Below, one piece after another: positions 36,301 to 51,300 of a DNA stretch of 64,000 nt. This stretch comes from Prostheceraeus crozeri (lineage: Eukaryota; Platyhelminthes; Polycladida; Euryleptidae): the NCBI GenBank assembly GCA_907163375.1, contig CAJQUW010006986.1, positions 62,001 to 126,000 of the forward strand, in the 5' to 3' direction. How positions within the stretch are numbered: the stretch's first letter is position 1; each line of letters starts with the position of its first letter. The notes below the pieces were generated by a model, which ran no database searches, was not told the DNA's origin, and was given only the letters and a program-made list of their open reading frames with translations. A program made the translations under genes and the position numbers.

Positions 36301-39300
36301 GGATGAAATCAAGTGTAAATTAAAACACAATTTTGATACGTAGTAGGTACCACTTATCCTGCAGCTGAATTTGGAATACTTAACAACCTGTAGTTTTATC
36401 TTTACATTCATTCTTGACAGCTGAAATATGTTTTACTTTACTGCTATGTCTGAATGCACTCAGATCCTCAAATATTCTGAAGATAATTCTCATTTACGAG
36501 TTAACATTCGATGCAAAAGTTGAAGGTTTCATACTACGAATACTATTCAGACTCAGTCAAACGACTCTCTTGACTTCTATAGAGCTGCAGAATTCCATGA
36601 CCTTTTCACATGAATAAGACTACAGAAATGTTTCAAATTCAAAGCAGATTCGGAAAGACGAGCGCACTACAGTGATTACAATGATTTAAAGGACAAACCT
36701 TTAGTGCGGTCTGCAAAGATAGCATAATAATCTTTTAAACATGTGCAAATCATCAATTTACTCACGCATCGGATAATCCCTACTCAATGATTGCTAGGAA
36801 CCACGGCACGGCTGGGACTGACGCAATGTGTAGCTCACTTTGAACGAGTGCGAGTCAGCTCACGAATCAAAGTCAGCTATCATTGCAACAAAGACCAACC
36901 GAAAGCCGCAGTTGCATTTTTTGGGATTTCAGATATCTGCTCCCAACCATTACCACATGAAAGTTACTGCTTGTTGCCATGTTTCCCATAGAGCAATACA
37001 CCGCTGTACAGTGTGACATTGATTCAATGGAAGTCATAGGCAATGCGAGCAAATGAAAATATCTCCATCTAGCATTATGACACTCATCAAATTCCACTCA
37101 CATTCAAAGCTATTGGAAATCATGGCCATTTATTAAACTCAATTGAGACCGATATTATCGACTCTTAACAAATCACCTCAAACTCACAAATGTCGCATGG
37201 AACTTTCTCCTTACGCAAACAAATGTATTGAAACAGCACACATCGCCCACTCACCATGCCAAGAAGGACAGCAGCTTGTGTACTTTGGTCCTGTCCATCC
37301 GTTCTGTCCATCGAGTCCCTCAAATTCAGCGAATGTCGAACATTCATTTCGGACTGTAATCAGAGAATGAACAAATGAGTTGAAGGATTGTCATGCCTGA
37401 ATTCGTCTCAGCTCACCTTGCTGGTAGGAGTGGCCGCAGCACCGACACCGACGGTACGCGTTTCTATCTCCTCCGCCAACTGACCAAGACTGCGAGACAG
37501 TGGGTCATTCTTCTGCACATTCAATGGCTGGAAATGAATCATCCAAAATATCCCATTTCAATAGATGGGGGAATGTGGAACGAGAGCGATGATTATTGAG
37601 AAAGTGTTAGAATTTTCTGAGACGACATCTTATTCAGTTGAGGTTTGATTTTATGTTATTCAGACTAAACATTTATTCTGCAACCACCTGAATCTCCCTC
37701 TCCAAATATAGATTGCATGGAATCCAATTCACCAATTGATTGCTTTTCTAGCTGGCGCCACCTGATACTTGGAAAGATAATCAATCCCGTCAACACTGCT
37801 ATTCCAGTCTTCAAGGAATCTCAGTTAGTGATATCTTCATTGAAAGGAATGCAGACATTGCCAAACACTATGTGCAAATCGTCTTTACTGTGATAAACAT
37901 TAGTGTCATTTGCTCTATTATTATCTAGCAGAAAGAAATATTACACTATCACGCTACTTTTATTCAATATAGCGGTAGTATCACATCTTCTCTGATCTTC
38001 ATGAGTGTGTGTGGCGATAAAATTTGAAAACAAAGCAAATGTGATAATCGTTTAAATTAAGGATATGCACACGAAGCCTCTGAAATGCATTTGCATAACA
38101 TAACAAACCAACATGTGCATAGTATTTTGAAAATATTATTTTGTGTATAGGGTCTTCAGTAATTGATGTCGGCAAAAGTGAAAGAGAAAAGTATGGAACA
38201 ATCAGAAGATAAAACGCACACGCACTCTTCAATAACGTGGTTGTCAAGCAACACACAAGGATGTTGAGTGAAGAGAGAAACATCTGACTACTCATCTGAC
38301 TTTTTCATCGGAAGTCGTGTAAATACTCTAATGAGCAGACATGATCTTCATAGTTCACTTGAGCAAGTATGTGACCCATGAGCGATTGAGTGCTGAATAA
38401 CATCATAAAGGTGACCTCAATAATGACGACTGAAGTGACCGAATTGCTTGGACAAATATCAGATCCAAACCGCTACCATGCTGCGTCATACTAGTGCTGA
38501 TTTGAATAAAGAATAATGATGATATAAAAATTTTGTATTGATTTGTATTTTAACACAATTTTGAACAGATCAATGAAAGTGTAGTTGACACAAAATGTAC
38601 ACTGATGTACACTAACGACGAGTACTGCCCGTCACTGTCAGGTGCGGTAGGTGTTGGAGCACAGCATCGGTGTTCAACAGATCAGTGCACTCACTGATCA
38701 GCTCCATACAAGCTACCTTGATTCAGTAAATTATATCTTTCAAGTCGAGAATATAGCAGTAGTCCGGCAGCCAGAACGAGTTTCTGCAGGGAACGAGGCC
38801 AAAAGTGAGACTTTCACAGAATGATGTACACTTTATGCCTACTACGAATCGGCACGTCTGCCGAGTTCTAGTGAGCTCCTCTTCTTGTCAGACAAGATGA
38901 AAGAAAAACAAATGTAAATCCAATGGGACGCAGATTGCAGTTTTTGGTTAAAATGAAATATTCTATGTTTTCTCTGATTAAACATAAATTGCTAAGTCTA
39001 GAGTCATTATTTTTGTCATGAAATGTCTTCAGGTCATTTTCTATTATGTGCATGTGCTATTATCATGCATCTGATCGGCAATGTATGTGAGAATGTGGTT
39101 GAATGTGGATAAAGTGGGGCGACATGTTGGTGCTTGGCGACATTAAGAGGCTCGCAAATCTAAATGTGGTTAGCTTTATAGACAGGTAGGCATTCGTAGT
39201 AGGTATAGGGTGTACATCATTTTGCGAAAGTCTCACTTTCGCCCTCGTTCCCTGCAGAAACCCGTTCTGGCTGCCCGACTACATATGTAATTAATTGATG

Positions 39301-42300
39301 AAGAAGTGGTGTACTTGACGTTTGCAATAATTCCACATCAAACAATCACAATTACTGGATTGATTCCACTACAATGAAAATTAAGAGTAGATGAACCACA
39401 TTTAATCGATTGACTCATGAAGCGACTTGATTTGGGCTAAGAATGCGGCGCAGACAAGAAAATCAGTATTCTGTTGATTCATCTGTGAACACGAGGCCTT
39501 CCCGTTGATTCTCATGTGGTCGATGCATTCAGAAACATATTGAAAATGAGACAATGATGAAAAAATGATGGATCGTAAAAATGTCAAAGTAATTGTCGAT
39601 CCTTTCCGAATGCACAATGGAGGTTTTAGTGACGTAGGTTTAGATACGACGAATGAAGCTGTGACTTAATACTGAAAAGCATAATGTGAGATGGGAATTT
39701 ATAACAAATGAACATTGTCTTCAATTGTCATCCTTGTCATAGGCTGAATGATTTCTTACATTCTTTAATCAAATACAACTGATACAATGAGTTTTCTTAA
39801 ATATATCTGACATCCTTTCTATATTTTGTAGATAAAAATCAAAGCGATGTTCACACTGTGCGCATATTGTCAACAGAGGTACCTTTCACAAGCTCTCATC
39901 AAGCGTGTACGCTGGAATGATCGATTACTTGTAAAATGAACGAATCTATGAAGTAATGAATATCTTCTATGAATATCAATGTGACAGCCAATAAGAGCAG
40001 AGGAAGAAACTAAAAACCAGGGCAGTTGCAACGTCATGACATGCTCTTTCTGGTTACACCACAGAATTGGAGTGTTTAGCCGTGTCACTTTGCTAGAAGT
40101 GCAAACTGATTCAAACAGGTGGCACATGCAGGAACTTAATAAGTGGGCAAAAAGAAAATTTTAATACCTTACAGAGATAGGAAAAATAGTCGTGCGTCGC
40201 TTGCGGATTGCTCTGAATTCCTTCAAAATGCTCCGATTGCCACGTTTCCCTCAGATTTGAAGAATTCAGATCATTGCGCAAAAGTTTTCTCGATAATGTT
40301 AGGCCCTCCGATCATTTAAAAAAAAATTAGCATGCGCATGAAAAAACGTTCACAAACTTCTTTGTAGAACTTGATATCGACTGTATCTCTTTGCTGTGTG
40401 ATCCGGTTGATAACAGTCACTGATACTTCGCACAATTTGAGGTGTTTAATGTTGAACTGGCTGCTCATTGTTCGATTGCTATGGTATTATGTCAGGAGAT
40501 TGTGCCATTTCATTAACGTCACATGTTCCAATGCTTCCCTTCTAGTCAAACAGAAGAAGAGACGACCTGTCTAATTCTGTGGGTTACACAGATCTGTCTT
40601 GAAAGTTTCAATCCTAATAGCCTCCAGGGCTTTCAGTCTAGAAAAGCTGTCCGATCTGTGCACAACAGAGAAATACCGAGTGGCTGCAAAGGGGTCAGTC
40701 GGGCAAGATTGGAGATGACGAGTCACAGCACTGTCAGGGATGCGGTTAGATCAGGGCGGGCGCTTGCTCTCATTCCAGCGTACACGCTTGATGAAGGTAC
40801 CTCGCGTTGACAATATACGCACACTATGAACATCGCTTTGTTTTTTTATCTACAAAGTATCGAAAGGGCGAGAACCCTATCTATAAATAACTGTCAAGTA
40901 ATATTGATTAATGGTCATTTTGCAGCATCAACTTTCAACTTATCAATGAAGGAATTGTACTCATTTGACAGTTATCTTGACAAGCTGTGAGGAGACAAAT
41001 TTCCCGCTGTTTGTGATGGACGCGGTCTCATGAGAACGCTAATGTTTTGTTCAGAGGTCTTTTGCATACGTAATCAGAACAAATACTCGGCAGAGTTAGA
41101 TGCAGCCCTGAACGCGAATTATCCCAGAAAGTCGCTGTTTCAATGATAGAATAAGTTTGTTGCTAAGAACAATTTAATTGTAATTAACTTTTGATAACCT
41201 GATGCAGAAGCACTTCAAACAACAAAGCAGATCAGATGCGAGTGTGTTATACGAATCATCACACAACTTTTGCCCTGCAGCTTTTACTTCTCAAGGCTGC
41301 TCATGAATGCGGAGTCGATAACATCCACAATGACAGTGAGGATAAAGGCAACAGGTGAACGAGTTCACACTGATTATTTCATCATGATTAGCAGTTCTAC
41401 TCTATTCAATGAGGTGAAAAATTCCTCACATCATCCAACAGTAGCTATGGGAGCTGACAGATGCATTTTTCCCATCAATCTGACTTTTGGAGAGCACTTG
41501 AGGAATTTGCACCATACAGCATGCATTGACTGCTGAAGTGTCTGCGTCCCAAAAATTCCTTGGAGAATTGCTTTCAAATTACAGAATGTGAAAAGGAGCG
41601 TCTTTTATTCAATTTCGCTATAATTTTTATGAGATGTGTACATCCCAGGGATGCGGAGTACTATCATTTTGATAAGACTCCGACTCCGGGGTTGATAGTG
41701 ATAGGACTCCGACTCCGGGGGTTGATAGGACTACGACTCCGGGAGTTGATAGGACTACGACTCCGGGGGTTGATAGGACTCCGACTCCAGGTTGCAAGTA
41801 TGCAAAGCTTAGTTTTTTGAAAATAAACTAGTAAGTAACATACATCACAGATCATTATAGGCTTACTTGAACCTATCCTTAGTGATCATTGCTGCATCAA
41901 TTATCAATCATTTTCGATGAAAGTTTATCAAATTTCGCTCATAGTTGGATGCATACGACTTGGCTCCTCACCTCCTTTGTTTGTATTATATTTCGGGTCT
42001 AGTTATGGGCCGGAGTGTGGAGTCATATCATTTGATAGGACTCCGACTCCAGCAAAAATGATAGGACTCCGGGACTCCGACTCCGCACCCCTGGATCCTA
42101 GCTGCGATCATCTCGAAAAATTAAGGAACACATGCAATCACAGTTAGTGAAGTTGAATATTCACTGAGAAAAGGACGGATCTTCCACAATGATCACAGTG
42201 TGAAAAGCAGAGCGTCGATAATTAGAAAGATGACTGTACATATACAGCATTTTCAGAGACTTAAATGATATCCAGTAGCGCAATACTCGAAATGTTCAGT

Positions 42301-45300
42301 TTTTTTTAATCTTGGGACCAAACATTGACAAATATTTTACTGGCATGCATGAAATATGACTCACATTGCTCTCGCAAGGCCAACACATTGCAACGTTTTG
42401 GATACAGATATCAAACAGCAGGTGGCTCCACTCTACCCTCAAAAATATCCACATGCGTGTAAGCCTACATGTGCTCTACGACTGATTTATTGCAATTCTA
42501 AGCTGACACGGTCGCATCATGCGGTTGATAGTTAAACAAGTATCATCAAGCCTCATAATGCCACCAGCAACTTGAGGTCTTTTAGGGATGGCAGCTATCT
42601 GTGATATCACCACTTGACATAGCCAAGCCTGCATCTATCATGGAAGCTGCTAGTCGGAAATCATGATGTCATCATATCTGTATTCTGACAGTTGGTCAAG
42701 CACATGTCGTAGAGCTATGTACTTGCATGTAGTTCTTCTTCACTTCAATGATGTTCTTAGTATTTTCAAAAATCGGGCGGATCAGGTATCTGTAATAATA
42801 ATTCAGATATATTTTACACTCGGAATACAATTCTTTTCATATTCAATAATAATAATGAAAAATAAACACGATATGATCATCTTACATAAGAAGATACATT
42901 TGAAAGCGGAAAACTCCTTCTTATAGGAAGCTGCCGCTTCAATAACCAGACGGACGCTGATTACCCCCACCAGATGACTCACGGCGAAATATAAGACCAC
43001 GAACTTACTTTTCCATCTCGTATATCATTCACAATGTCACGAACTCGATTCGTCACTTGTCTTGGAGACATCAGATGACGTCGTTGAGAGAGTTGACGCT
43101 GAAGATCATTGTTGGCATCCCTTAGGTCGTCCAATTCGTCCAAAAGGACATCTTTCTCATCATCAGGGGCGTCATCTCGAACGCGAGCTCTCTCAGCATT
43201 CAAGGCCGCCTCCAACTCCGCCCGCTCGGAGTCTGCTTGATTTCGTACACGCTGTAAAGCACGTTTCAGCTCCGCGATTTCAGATTCCGCCCTCGTCAAA
43301 CGCTGATCATCGTTCTCTTCTTCTAACTTAGCCTGGAGCTCATCGTTCACTTGACGTTCGTCTTCCAAACATTCTTCGAGCACTGCCACACGAGATAACA
43401 GGTCCTGTCAGAGAAAAGAACATTTTCAGTATCATTTCATGAAACTCGACGATGACATCTTGATAACTTGCAATGAAGAAGACCTTTCTGATGGTGCCAC
43501 TGCGACATAGCAGCTTGTATTTGAAATTATTCATGGCAGAAATTGCAAAACATTTAACCTTGCGTCAGTTTTGATGCAAGAAGCAAGTCGAGATGATAGT
43601 ATGATAGAAAATCCGTATTTTTCTTCGATCGTTTCATTGAAAATAAAAAGGAAAAATTAATACACGAGCCCAAATTTTCGGCGTGAGTTTTCGGCCTTGG
43701 TAGAAAGACACATTATCAGACAAATCTTTAAGAAATATGCGGATTTTTTCTTCAACTCTAGCTTCACCAAGTTTTTTGACGAATTGTCAGGTCCAAAAAA
43801 ATCCTTGGCTGATTTACAGGATTTATTGAAAGCCGTAATCTCTGAAATGATTGCAATTATCTCAATTCAAAGTTATCACATCAAACGCTGTGATTTTCAT
43901 GTTGGTACACAAACTGTCATCAGCAATTCAAATCTGCCTCTGTTTGGGAATTACTGATTTTCAATGTAGTCATATACGTTTGACATCACTGATCTATTTA
44001 CCACTAAGTGTTATTTGCTCGTTCATTGGAGGGATGCTTTATTGTTGAAGACTTGAAAGGTGGTGAATGCGCAAAAAGGATGAACATACTGGGGTAAATC
44101 ATGCTTCCTGCCTCTATAAATAACAACCTGCAAATTCGTTTCAATTCAGAAAGAACGATCAAGATGTCAAGAATACTACGTTGCCCTTGCTGCTCCAATA
44201 CATGGATACAATCATATACAGCTGATCTACGTAGCAAATGAACAATCAAATGTAAATAATTGTCTGACTGCTCAAATGAAAATGTAACAGCCATGTCAAA
44301 TCATTCTATCAAATTTAGATGTGTGACATTATTGCTAATTGAGCTAGGAAGATAAGGCATGGATAAAATGATCACATCGATGTCGTTTCGTCTGCTAAAT
44401 GCTTAACACTCAAACCCTCGAATTTGACATCCCACTTATGTAGACAGGAGCCCCATGGTACAACAGCAGGGCTGAGCACAGAGAAGCAGTAGTCGAGAGA
44501 CAATATCATATTCCACTTCTTCAACTTAAGACGGCCATGTCACCTGAGTGCAGACTAAAAGATCACGCACTAATGATCATGTTTTCCTACTACGTTTAAA
44601 AACAAACCAACACATGTTATTGAAATAGCTTTAAACGCAAATGAAAACGTTCAATGCAACTTGGCAAAGAGTTCAGCAAGAAAACAATAAAAAAATTAAT
44701 GATGGATAAGTAAGTAAGGGAACTTCATGTTTTCATCGGTTGCATGGTAACTGTTTTATACTCACTAAAGTGCTGCTTGCGGTTGGTCACATCAAGTATC
44801 ATCCGGCATGCAAGCAGATCTTATTCGTACTTTGCGATGTTGTATTCTCTTATATCGACTTTATTCATCTGTCTAGAGACGCACTCATGAAATAGTGAAT
44901 TAAACAGTTCTGATTAACATTTCATTATGCGCTAAGTGACCCATCTGCGTGACTGTTGGTGCTCTCAAGTCATGTCTTCTATAACAAGAGGGGCCTGGGA
45001 GCGAGATGTCCTGCAATTTCTTGTCCACATTATCTTCGATTATCAACGAGAAATTTTGCATTTTGATAGCATAATTCAGATCAAACAAAAATCTCAGTGT
45101 TGTCGCACGACCTGTCTTAGATTCTCTTGCAATTGATGTAAATTTTTGCATCATTCATTGATGGCTTTATCATGCAAACTTATCATGAAAAGGGTAGCAA
45201 GCTTAGCATATCAGGAAAATCACCGAAGTATTTAGAAAAACCCGGTAAACGTCTTAGTTAGGTACCGATGTCAGTGTTACTAGAACTTAAAACAGAGTCG

Positions 45301-48300
45301 AGATCTCACGACATGCAGTAGTTAGAGATTCTTGAGCTGAGGTGGCGTGTTGCAGACTAAATACCCTAATGAATGAAAAATGAGAAAATTGCGATTTTTG
45401 TAAAATACACTGATAAGGAAGGTACCGCTATTCAAAGTTGAAACTTTCTTAAAAAAAGTTAAGATATGTTGTCTGCATGTCTGTGCACTGTGCTGTTACT
45501 GAATACATCTCCTTTATTTTTATCGAGTTGGATTTCTGTGGATTTTAATTTTAAATTACTTTATGTACACACACTGCTCATGGAAAGTCTGTACTCCATT
45601 GCTTTTATGTAGAGCTCTCGTCTTTTGTTTACATGAACAAGAATCAATTATTAATTTTGATTTACTTTTCCCCTCTCCCTACACTTCAGTTTGGCTAGCC
45701 TTTTATAAATATCATGCATCTCACTCTATGTCAGGGCATGGATCTCTATGCCCCTGTCTTTCTCTATGACAGTATTAATGCGCACTGGACATTTAAGGAT
45801 CTAATTTATTCTAGGAATTTCCATAAGGGCATTTGTTCAAGTTTGTATTCTTCCGCTTCCAGGAGTGTTCGAATTTTTTGAGCATGTCGTGATATTCAAT
45901 TGTCTGTATTTCTTGCTGAATTCTTACCTCTCTGTCCGCCTTCTCCATCGTCTGCTGTTCTGAAAGTTCCAGTCTGGAGTCGTCAACAATGTGCTTCAAT
46001 TCATCTCTTTCACGAATCAGACTGTCAATTCTCTTCCTCTGATTCTCTGACTGATGACGAATGTTGGTGAGGTAGTCCTGAAGGAGATGAGGAAATGCAC
46101 AACCTTTATCCACAGACATGAGAATGACAAACTTACTTGTAAACCATTCACTACACTCTCCAATTCGGTCTTCATTTGATCATTCTGATCGGCGCGTGCA
46201 GACGACATGCGTTTCTCTAACTCCTTGACACCCTCCGCCTCTGACTTGATCGTCTCCATCAACATCTCCATTTGATGCTGCAGACAGACACGTCAATATA
46301 AATATTCAGTTATCGAAGACTCAGCATTTAGTTCTGAACTCGCTGAAAAATTCACCCGAATTCCCCCCCCCGAACTTTCCAATCTATTTCGAGCGAAATT
46401 CGGGTTAATTCGCGTTATGAAACGGGAGAAAATTTCATTTATTTCTCCCGAGATTTGGCCGAATTTTTTCGGTTGAAAACATTCGGGCCAATTCAAGTTT
46501 GCAATTATTTGAGACCAGAAGATAACTGAATGAACAGAAGTTTAAACTGCTCGGCTTAAATTGTCAGATCAAAGTTGTTGATAAAGGATGCATCCGTGTT
46601 TATACTCGTCCATGACGCCGCTATCGCCTGCAGCTGTGAATTTAGTCAGCTGGCCTTTGTATTCGTCGACATTATGTATGACTAGAGTGGCGCAGACTTT
46701 TGTTATAGACGTAGTGATCCTTTCATTGAATGACTTGATTATAGTGACATGAAATAAGCTATGGCTGCTTCAGTGGTCCTTCAAAACACCACCGAATATT
46801 CGAGTTTTGATTTCAAGATGCCCGTCCAACCCGAATTGGAATCCTCAAAGCTATGCAGACATTAGAAGAGTCGAATCACAAACCACCAATCTGCGATAAA
46901 TCCTCACCTGCAAGTCATTATACGCCTCATTGTTCTCGGACAGTTGCTGTTCTTTATCCACCATATTTCGCTGGAGTTCGGAATAGAGAGGCTCGGACTG
47001 ATTGAGACGAGACAGCTGATGTCTGAGGGCTCCCACATCCTGTTGCTGACGTCTCATTTCGCCCTCCGTTTCCTCCATTTGACAACGCAGGAGCTCGGCA
47101 TCACTCTGCAGTGCTGAGACCGTGTTGACCTTTCGAGCCAGCGCTGCTCTAAGCTCACTGCGAGCCGTCTCCGACAACTGCGGTGGAGGTGGGAGAAGCA
47201 AGGAGCCATCCGGTGATAAGGACGCTGATGATGTGCGAATGAGCCGCTCCAGCTCGCGAGACGCATTCTTAACGCTCTCTTCCGTCGTGTGCAAGTCATT
47301 CTCCAGTCCATCCAGACGATTTTGAGCTGTAGAAAGTGAAAGGCATCAGTCTCCGCGTTTATATTTCTCCAATATTCAAATTAAGAGTGGAACTCATCCA
47401 AAGATGTGCCAAAGAAATGCCTCCGACAAAGTCGTTAGACATCAATCCGTCAACGAATGATTCCGCCTCTTGCAGCATTCTAGGGACTGAGACACACTGA
47501 CTGATCAAGCCAATGTCGTTTCAACGGCATGAGTAGCTTTCCAAGCATTAAATGAATTGGTGAATGAGATATTCATTGACAGAATTACAAATGTGCACCA
47601 CTATATGCTTGAAAATGTTTACAAAACATTACCACAGCGGACAAAGAGATGTTGAATTTGACTGAATGATTAAACTAAGGCATGAAGCCAAGTTGGAAAG
47701 TGGAAAAAGTCAGTTAGCAACATAAACAGTAAACACGTATGAATTACATCCATGAACATTGGATCTTCTGCGCTAACATATTGGAGCGTGGTCCTTTGCC
47801 AAATTAAGTTATTCCACTACCACAAAAAGAGAACGTTCAAACGTTGCATTCAGTAATACGGGAGGTCAATCCAATGTTTTTCAAAATGCATAAATGCGTT
47901 AAAAGAAGGTGAAACATGATTGTTTTGGTAAGTCCAAAAGCCATCAGCAAAATGAGTGAGAATGAATCCTCTTATCAAACTTAACACTATCATGAGTGAA
48001 GTTATCTCCGCGGGTGGAACCGTGATTACAATCCATGTACAAGAATAAATGATCAAAGATGTACAACAACAGATTTATTACAAAATTATTAACAAAAGTC
48101 AAATCAAATATTCTCTTGTTTTTTGATTTGACAAACATGGAATGTCCAAACTGAAGGGCGAGATAAGTAATCATTGCATCGCATCAATGACATTGTCGGT
48201 GTACATGTCCACTGATAGACTTCCATGTTCTCTCATCACTTCACTCCAACCATACATGCAAGAATTCTAATTGAATATAACCATAAATATTATGTATCGC

Positions 48301-51300
48301 TAAAGAAATTTAATCAATCCTTTGATAAGCGATGAAGCTTAGTGATTTCATGGTTCCAATGCATCATTCAAATTTCACTTGACACGGCAGTTTACCATGC
48401 ATAAACATTGTCACGGTAAGAAATTGTGCAAACACAAGACATAATCATTAAATACTAAATTGACAACGATATTCTAAATCACTTGATGAAAATGATTATG
48501 GCGATGAAAATTTGGCCATGGTCCAAAGATGAGTGGTGCAATCGAGGTCGATTGATAAATAAAGAAAGCATCTCTGAACACGGTAGATAAATTTACAAGA
48601 CAAGCGATGTGTGGATATCAAGCACTTCGCTATGAATGACGGTGGCAGGAGGATTACCGATGATAAGATACCGAATTAAAGTGGATCAATGCCTCCGATC
48701 GATCAAAATTTTTCTTCAATTCTTGATTAACACGAGTAGAAATAAAGGAATACACTCAACTTAATTGGTCACTGAGTCGCTGTGATGACTGAAAACGTTG
48801 GATAATCCTTAATAGACATCTCATTTGTCATGTGCGGGAATGAACCTCCTAACGGCGAAAAACAACAATTTTGTGGCAGCGAATGATCAAGAATTAGCAA
48901 AATTCACATCAGTTGAAGAGTAATATGCAGGCTTGCCGTAGGGATGCAATGTAACTGCATGCTTGCAATGTAAATGTAATGGGATTCTTGCAATGTATAG
49001 CTTAATTACAGAAGAAGCGAAGCGCATGACAACGTGTAGGCGAATTGTATAAGCCTATTACATAGCTGCTACATTTCTAGTAGCACTATTTTTGGCAACT
49101 ATGGAAGTTAAAGCCATAGAGCAGACCTAAAGCTGACTGCGTCGATTTGCATGGATCACACTAAGAGCTCTCAATTCTCAAATTCGAGAGAGGCAAGGTC
49201 AGACTGAAAGCACAGGAAAATGAACTCCTCTGTACAAAGCGAAAACATTTGTGACGTACTGACTAATGTCAAAGATTACGTGTATATTTTGTTGGGAGAG
49301 GGCTTATTGGTATTTATTGGGATTGGGGTGGATTTTTGGTAGCCCAATCCCAACGGCAAGCCTGGTAATATGTTCCTGAAAGGACGGCGCAATGTAAAAG
49401 CATTTCTCAACTTTTAAGTAGAGAAAATAATATTTGAAACTGCATTGAAGAGAAAGGAAACTCTATTCCTTTCACATCACTGTATATTTGCTTGTTAAGT
49501 TAGAAACGTGAATTTCACATTATTATGTTGGAAAGGTGTTAATTTCGCAAGGATGTCGTTTACACGCCACTGCGTCCTTAAACGCGTTAACAGCGAGATA
49601 ATTCTCATAATAGTGTGCTATAGACATTCGCTCCGTTTTCACATGCCAGAAGCTAATCGAAAGCATTTGTCTTTTGTCACGCAATCGTTATTGCTGCAAT
49701 CATACAAGGCCGTGACCGAGCCACAACATAGTGAGCTTTTCGTTACAAATAAGTAAGCTTAAGATTTCGATGCAACAAGGCCCGAAGAGACAAAATGATG
49801 CAACAGTTTGTACCAGGACATTTCTATCACATTGCTAAATGCACTCATTTAACTTCTGTGCAATCGCAATCGGATTTACGGTAGTCAGCTAGCGAGAGAT
49901 TATAAGGATATTATTATACTACACAATGTCCTTGAACATCAGCCAATTATGGTGTCAGAACACCAACATATCAGATATCCTGCGCTAACGTGGTCAATGT
50001 TTGGCAGCTCAATGGATTCTAACTTGGGAAATAGGCACCAAAGAAGACTGCTTGATTCCATCTGATGGAAAGTTCTTCAATCTTGCTAAAAAATTGTTGA
50101 AAAGAAAAAAAATAATAATTGATGTCTCTAAAAACATGACTATTGGCAACTCAAAAACTGCAATGACTAGTCAGGGCATGCTCCAAGTTCTTCAATCTTT
50201 ATTTACTTGATGCCTGAGGAAAGTTTCCTATCTTGAGATATTTTCTAGTATATGGGCATTTTCGTGCTTTCTCTTCGATGCTGAGTATTTAGGGATTCAG
50301 GTTGCTTTGATAGCTTCTTCCATACTGTCTACAGGTCAATTTACCACTTGTTTGACCACAGGTCGCATTATCCTGCTACGATGATTTAGGATAAGTAATT
50401 TGAAATGATTTCAATAATATGTGCCGGTGAAATGCGTTGAAGGAAGAAATGTTCTGTGATTCGACACGTTTTGGAATTAAAAAACAGACGTGATATTCTC
50501 AGTTCTTTAAAAATTCACCGAAAATAGATACAAAACTGTACTTCTCAAATTTCTTGATTTTTCGATTAAATCTTTCATTTAGTAGTCGCTTCGAATCAGT
50601 TATTGAGTGATTTCATCATGAGCAGAGTTGTCTTTTCAAATTACAAATACAAAGTCTATTATTCTCATGTATTTCTAAAATGACTTTTCAAGCTTTGTTC
50701 AATTACGGGACAATCAAGTGCGAAAATAATCATCTATTCACATCCATGAGATAAAATCGTCCAATGTAGTCTTATTTTATGGCATGTCGCTTCATCACTA
50801 TCGCCAGATATTACATGGAAAACGCACGTTCAAGCTCATATGAGTAAATGCGATAATAAGAGGAATGTGATGAATAATTGTGTACTCGTATGTCTTCCTC
50901 TTGTCTAAAATGTATATTAGCAATGAATAATTTACTATATCTTTATGAATCGAGAATTTACGACCTTATTTTAATGAAGATATGAAAGATATAGCGGATA
51001 CGGCGCGTTGTGGCAGAAAAGAACTGTAGTGATTAAGGCAAAAAATTGACCTACCTGCCAGGTTTGTTTTATTTGCGCGATGGCGACGCAGACTTGCTGC
51101 TTCCTCAGGTGAGTTAAAATTTAATACGTTTAATTAGAGAACACATTTCTATAAAGATGAATCTCATGTTATCATATCGCGGCTGTGGAGATTCTGCTAC
51201 ACTCTCTTCACCATCAAACATGTATAGCGAGCTACGCGGAGCACGATAATAGAAATGATCAAAGTATTTTCATGCTCGTATTTCTCTCTTCTTGATGCGA

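Larger units (their letters stand above)
37528..43008 (-). other. CNTRL intron between coding exons 9 and 10
   Basis: This 5.5-kb intron contains several repeats: a fold-back at 38758-39283, a larger inverted-repeat structure at 39828-40854 enclosing a copy of the 4-kb element, and a TIR element with GGAGTC-type repeats at 41645-42094. The rest is AT-rich without recognisable genes. Confidence 0.75.

Noticed and set aside
43697-43957. Plus-strand open frame of 86 codons
   Set aside because: No homology, splice context or composition shift relative to the surrounding intron.
46345-46500. C9 run and repeated CCCGAA/GAATTC words as an inverted-repeat element
   Set aside because: The inverted matches are too short and scattered to define ends.
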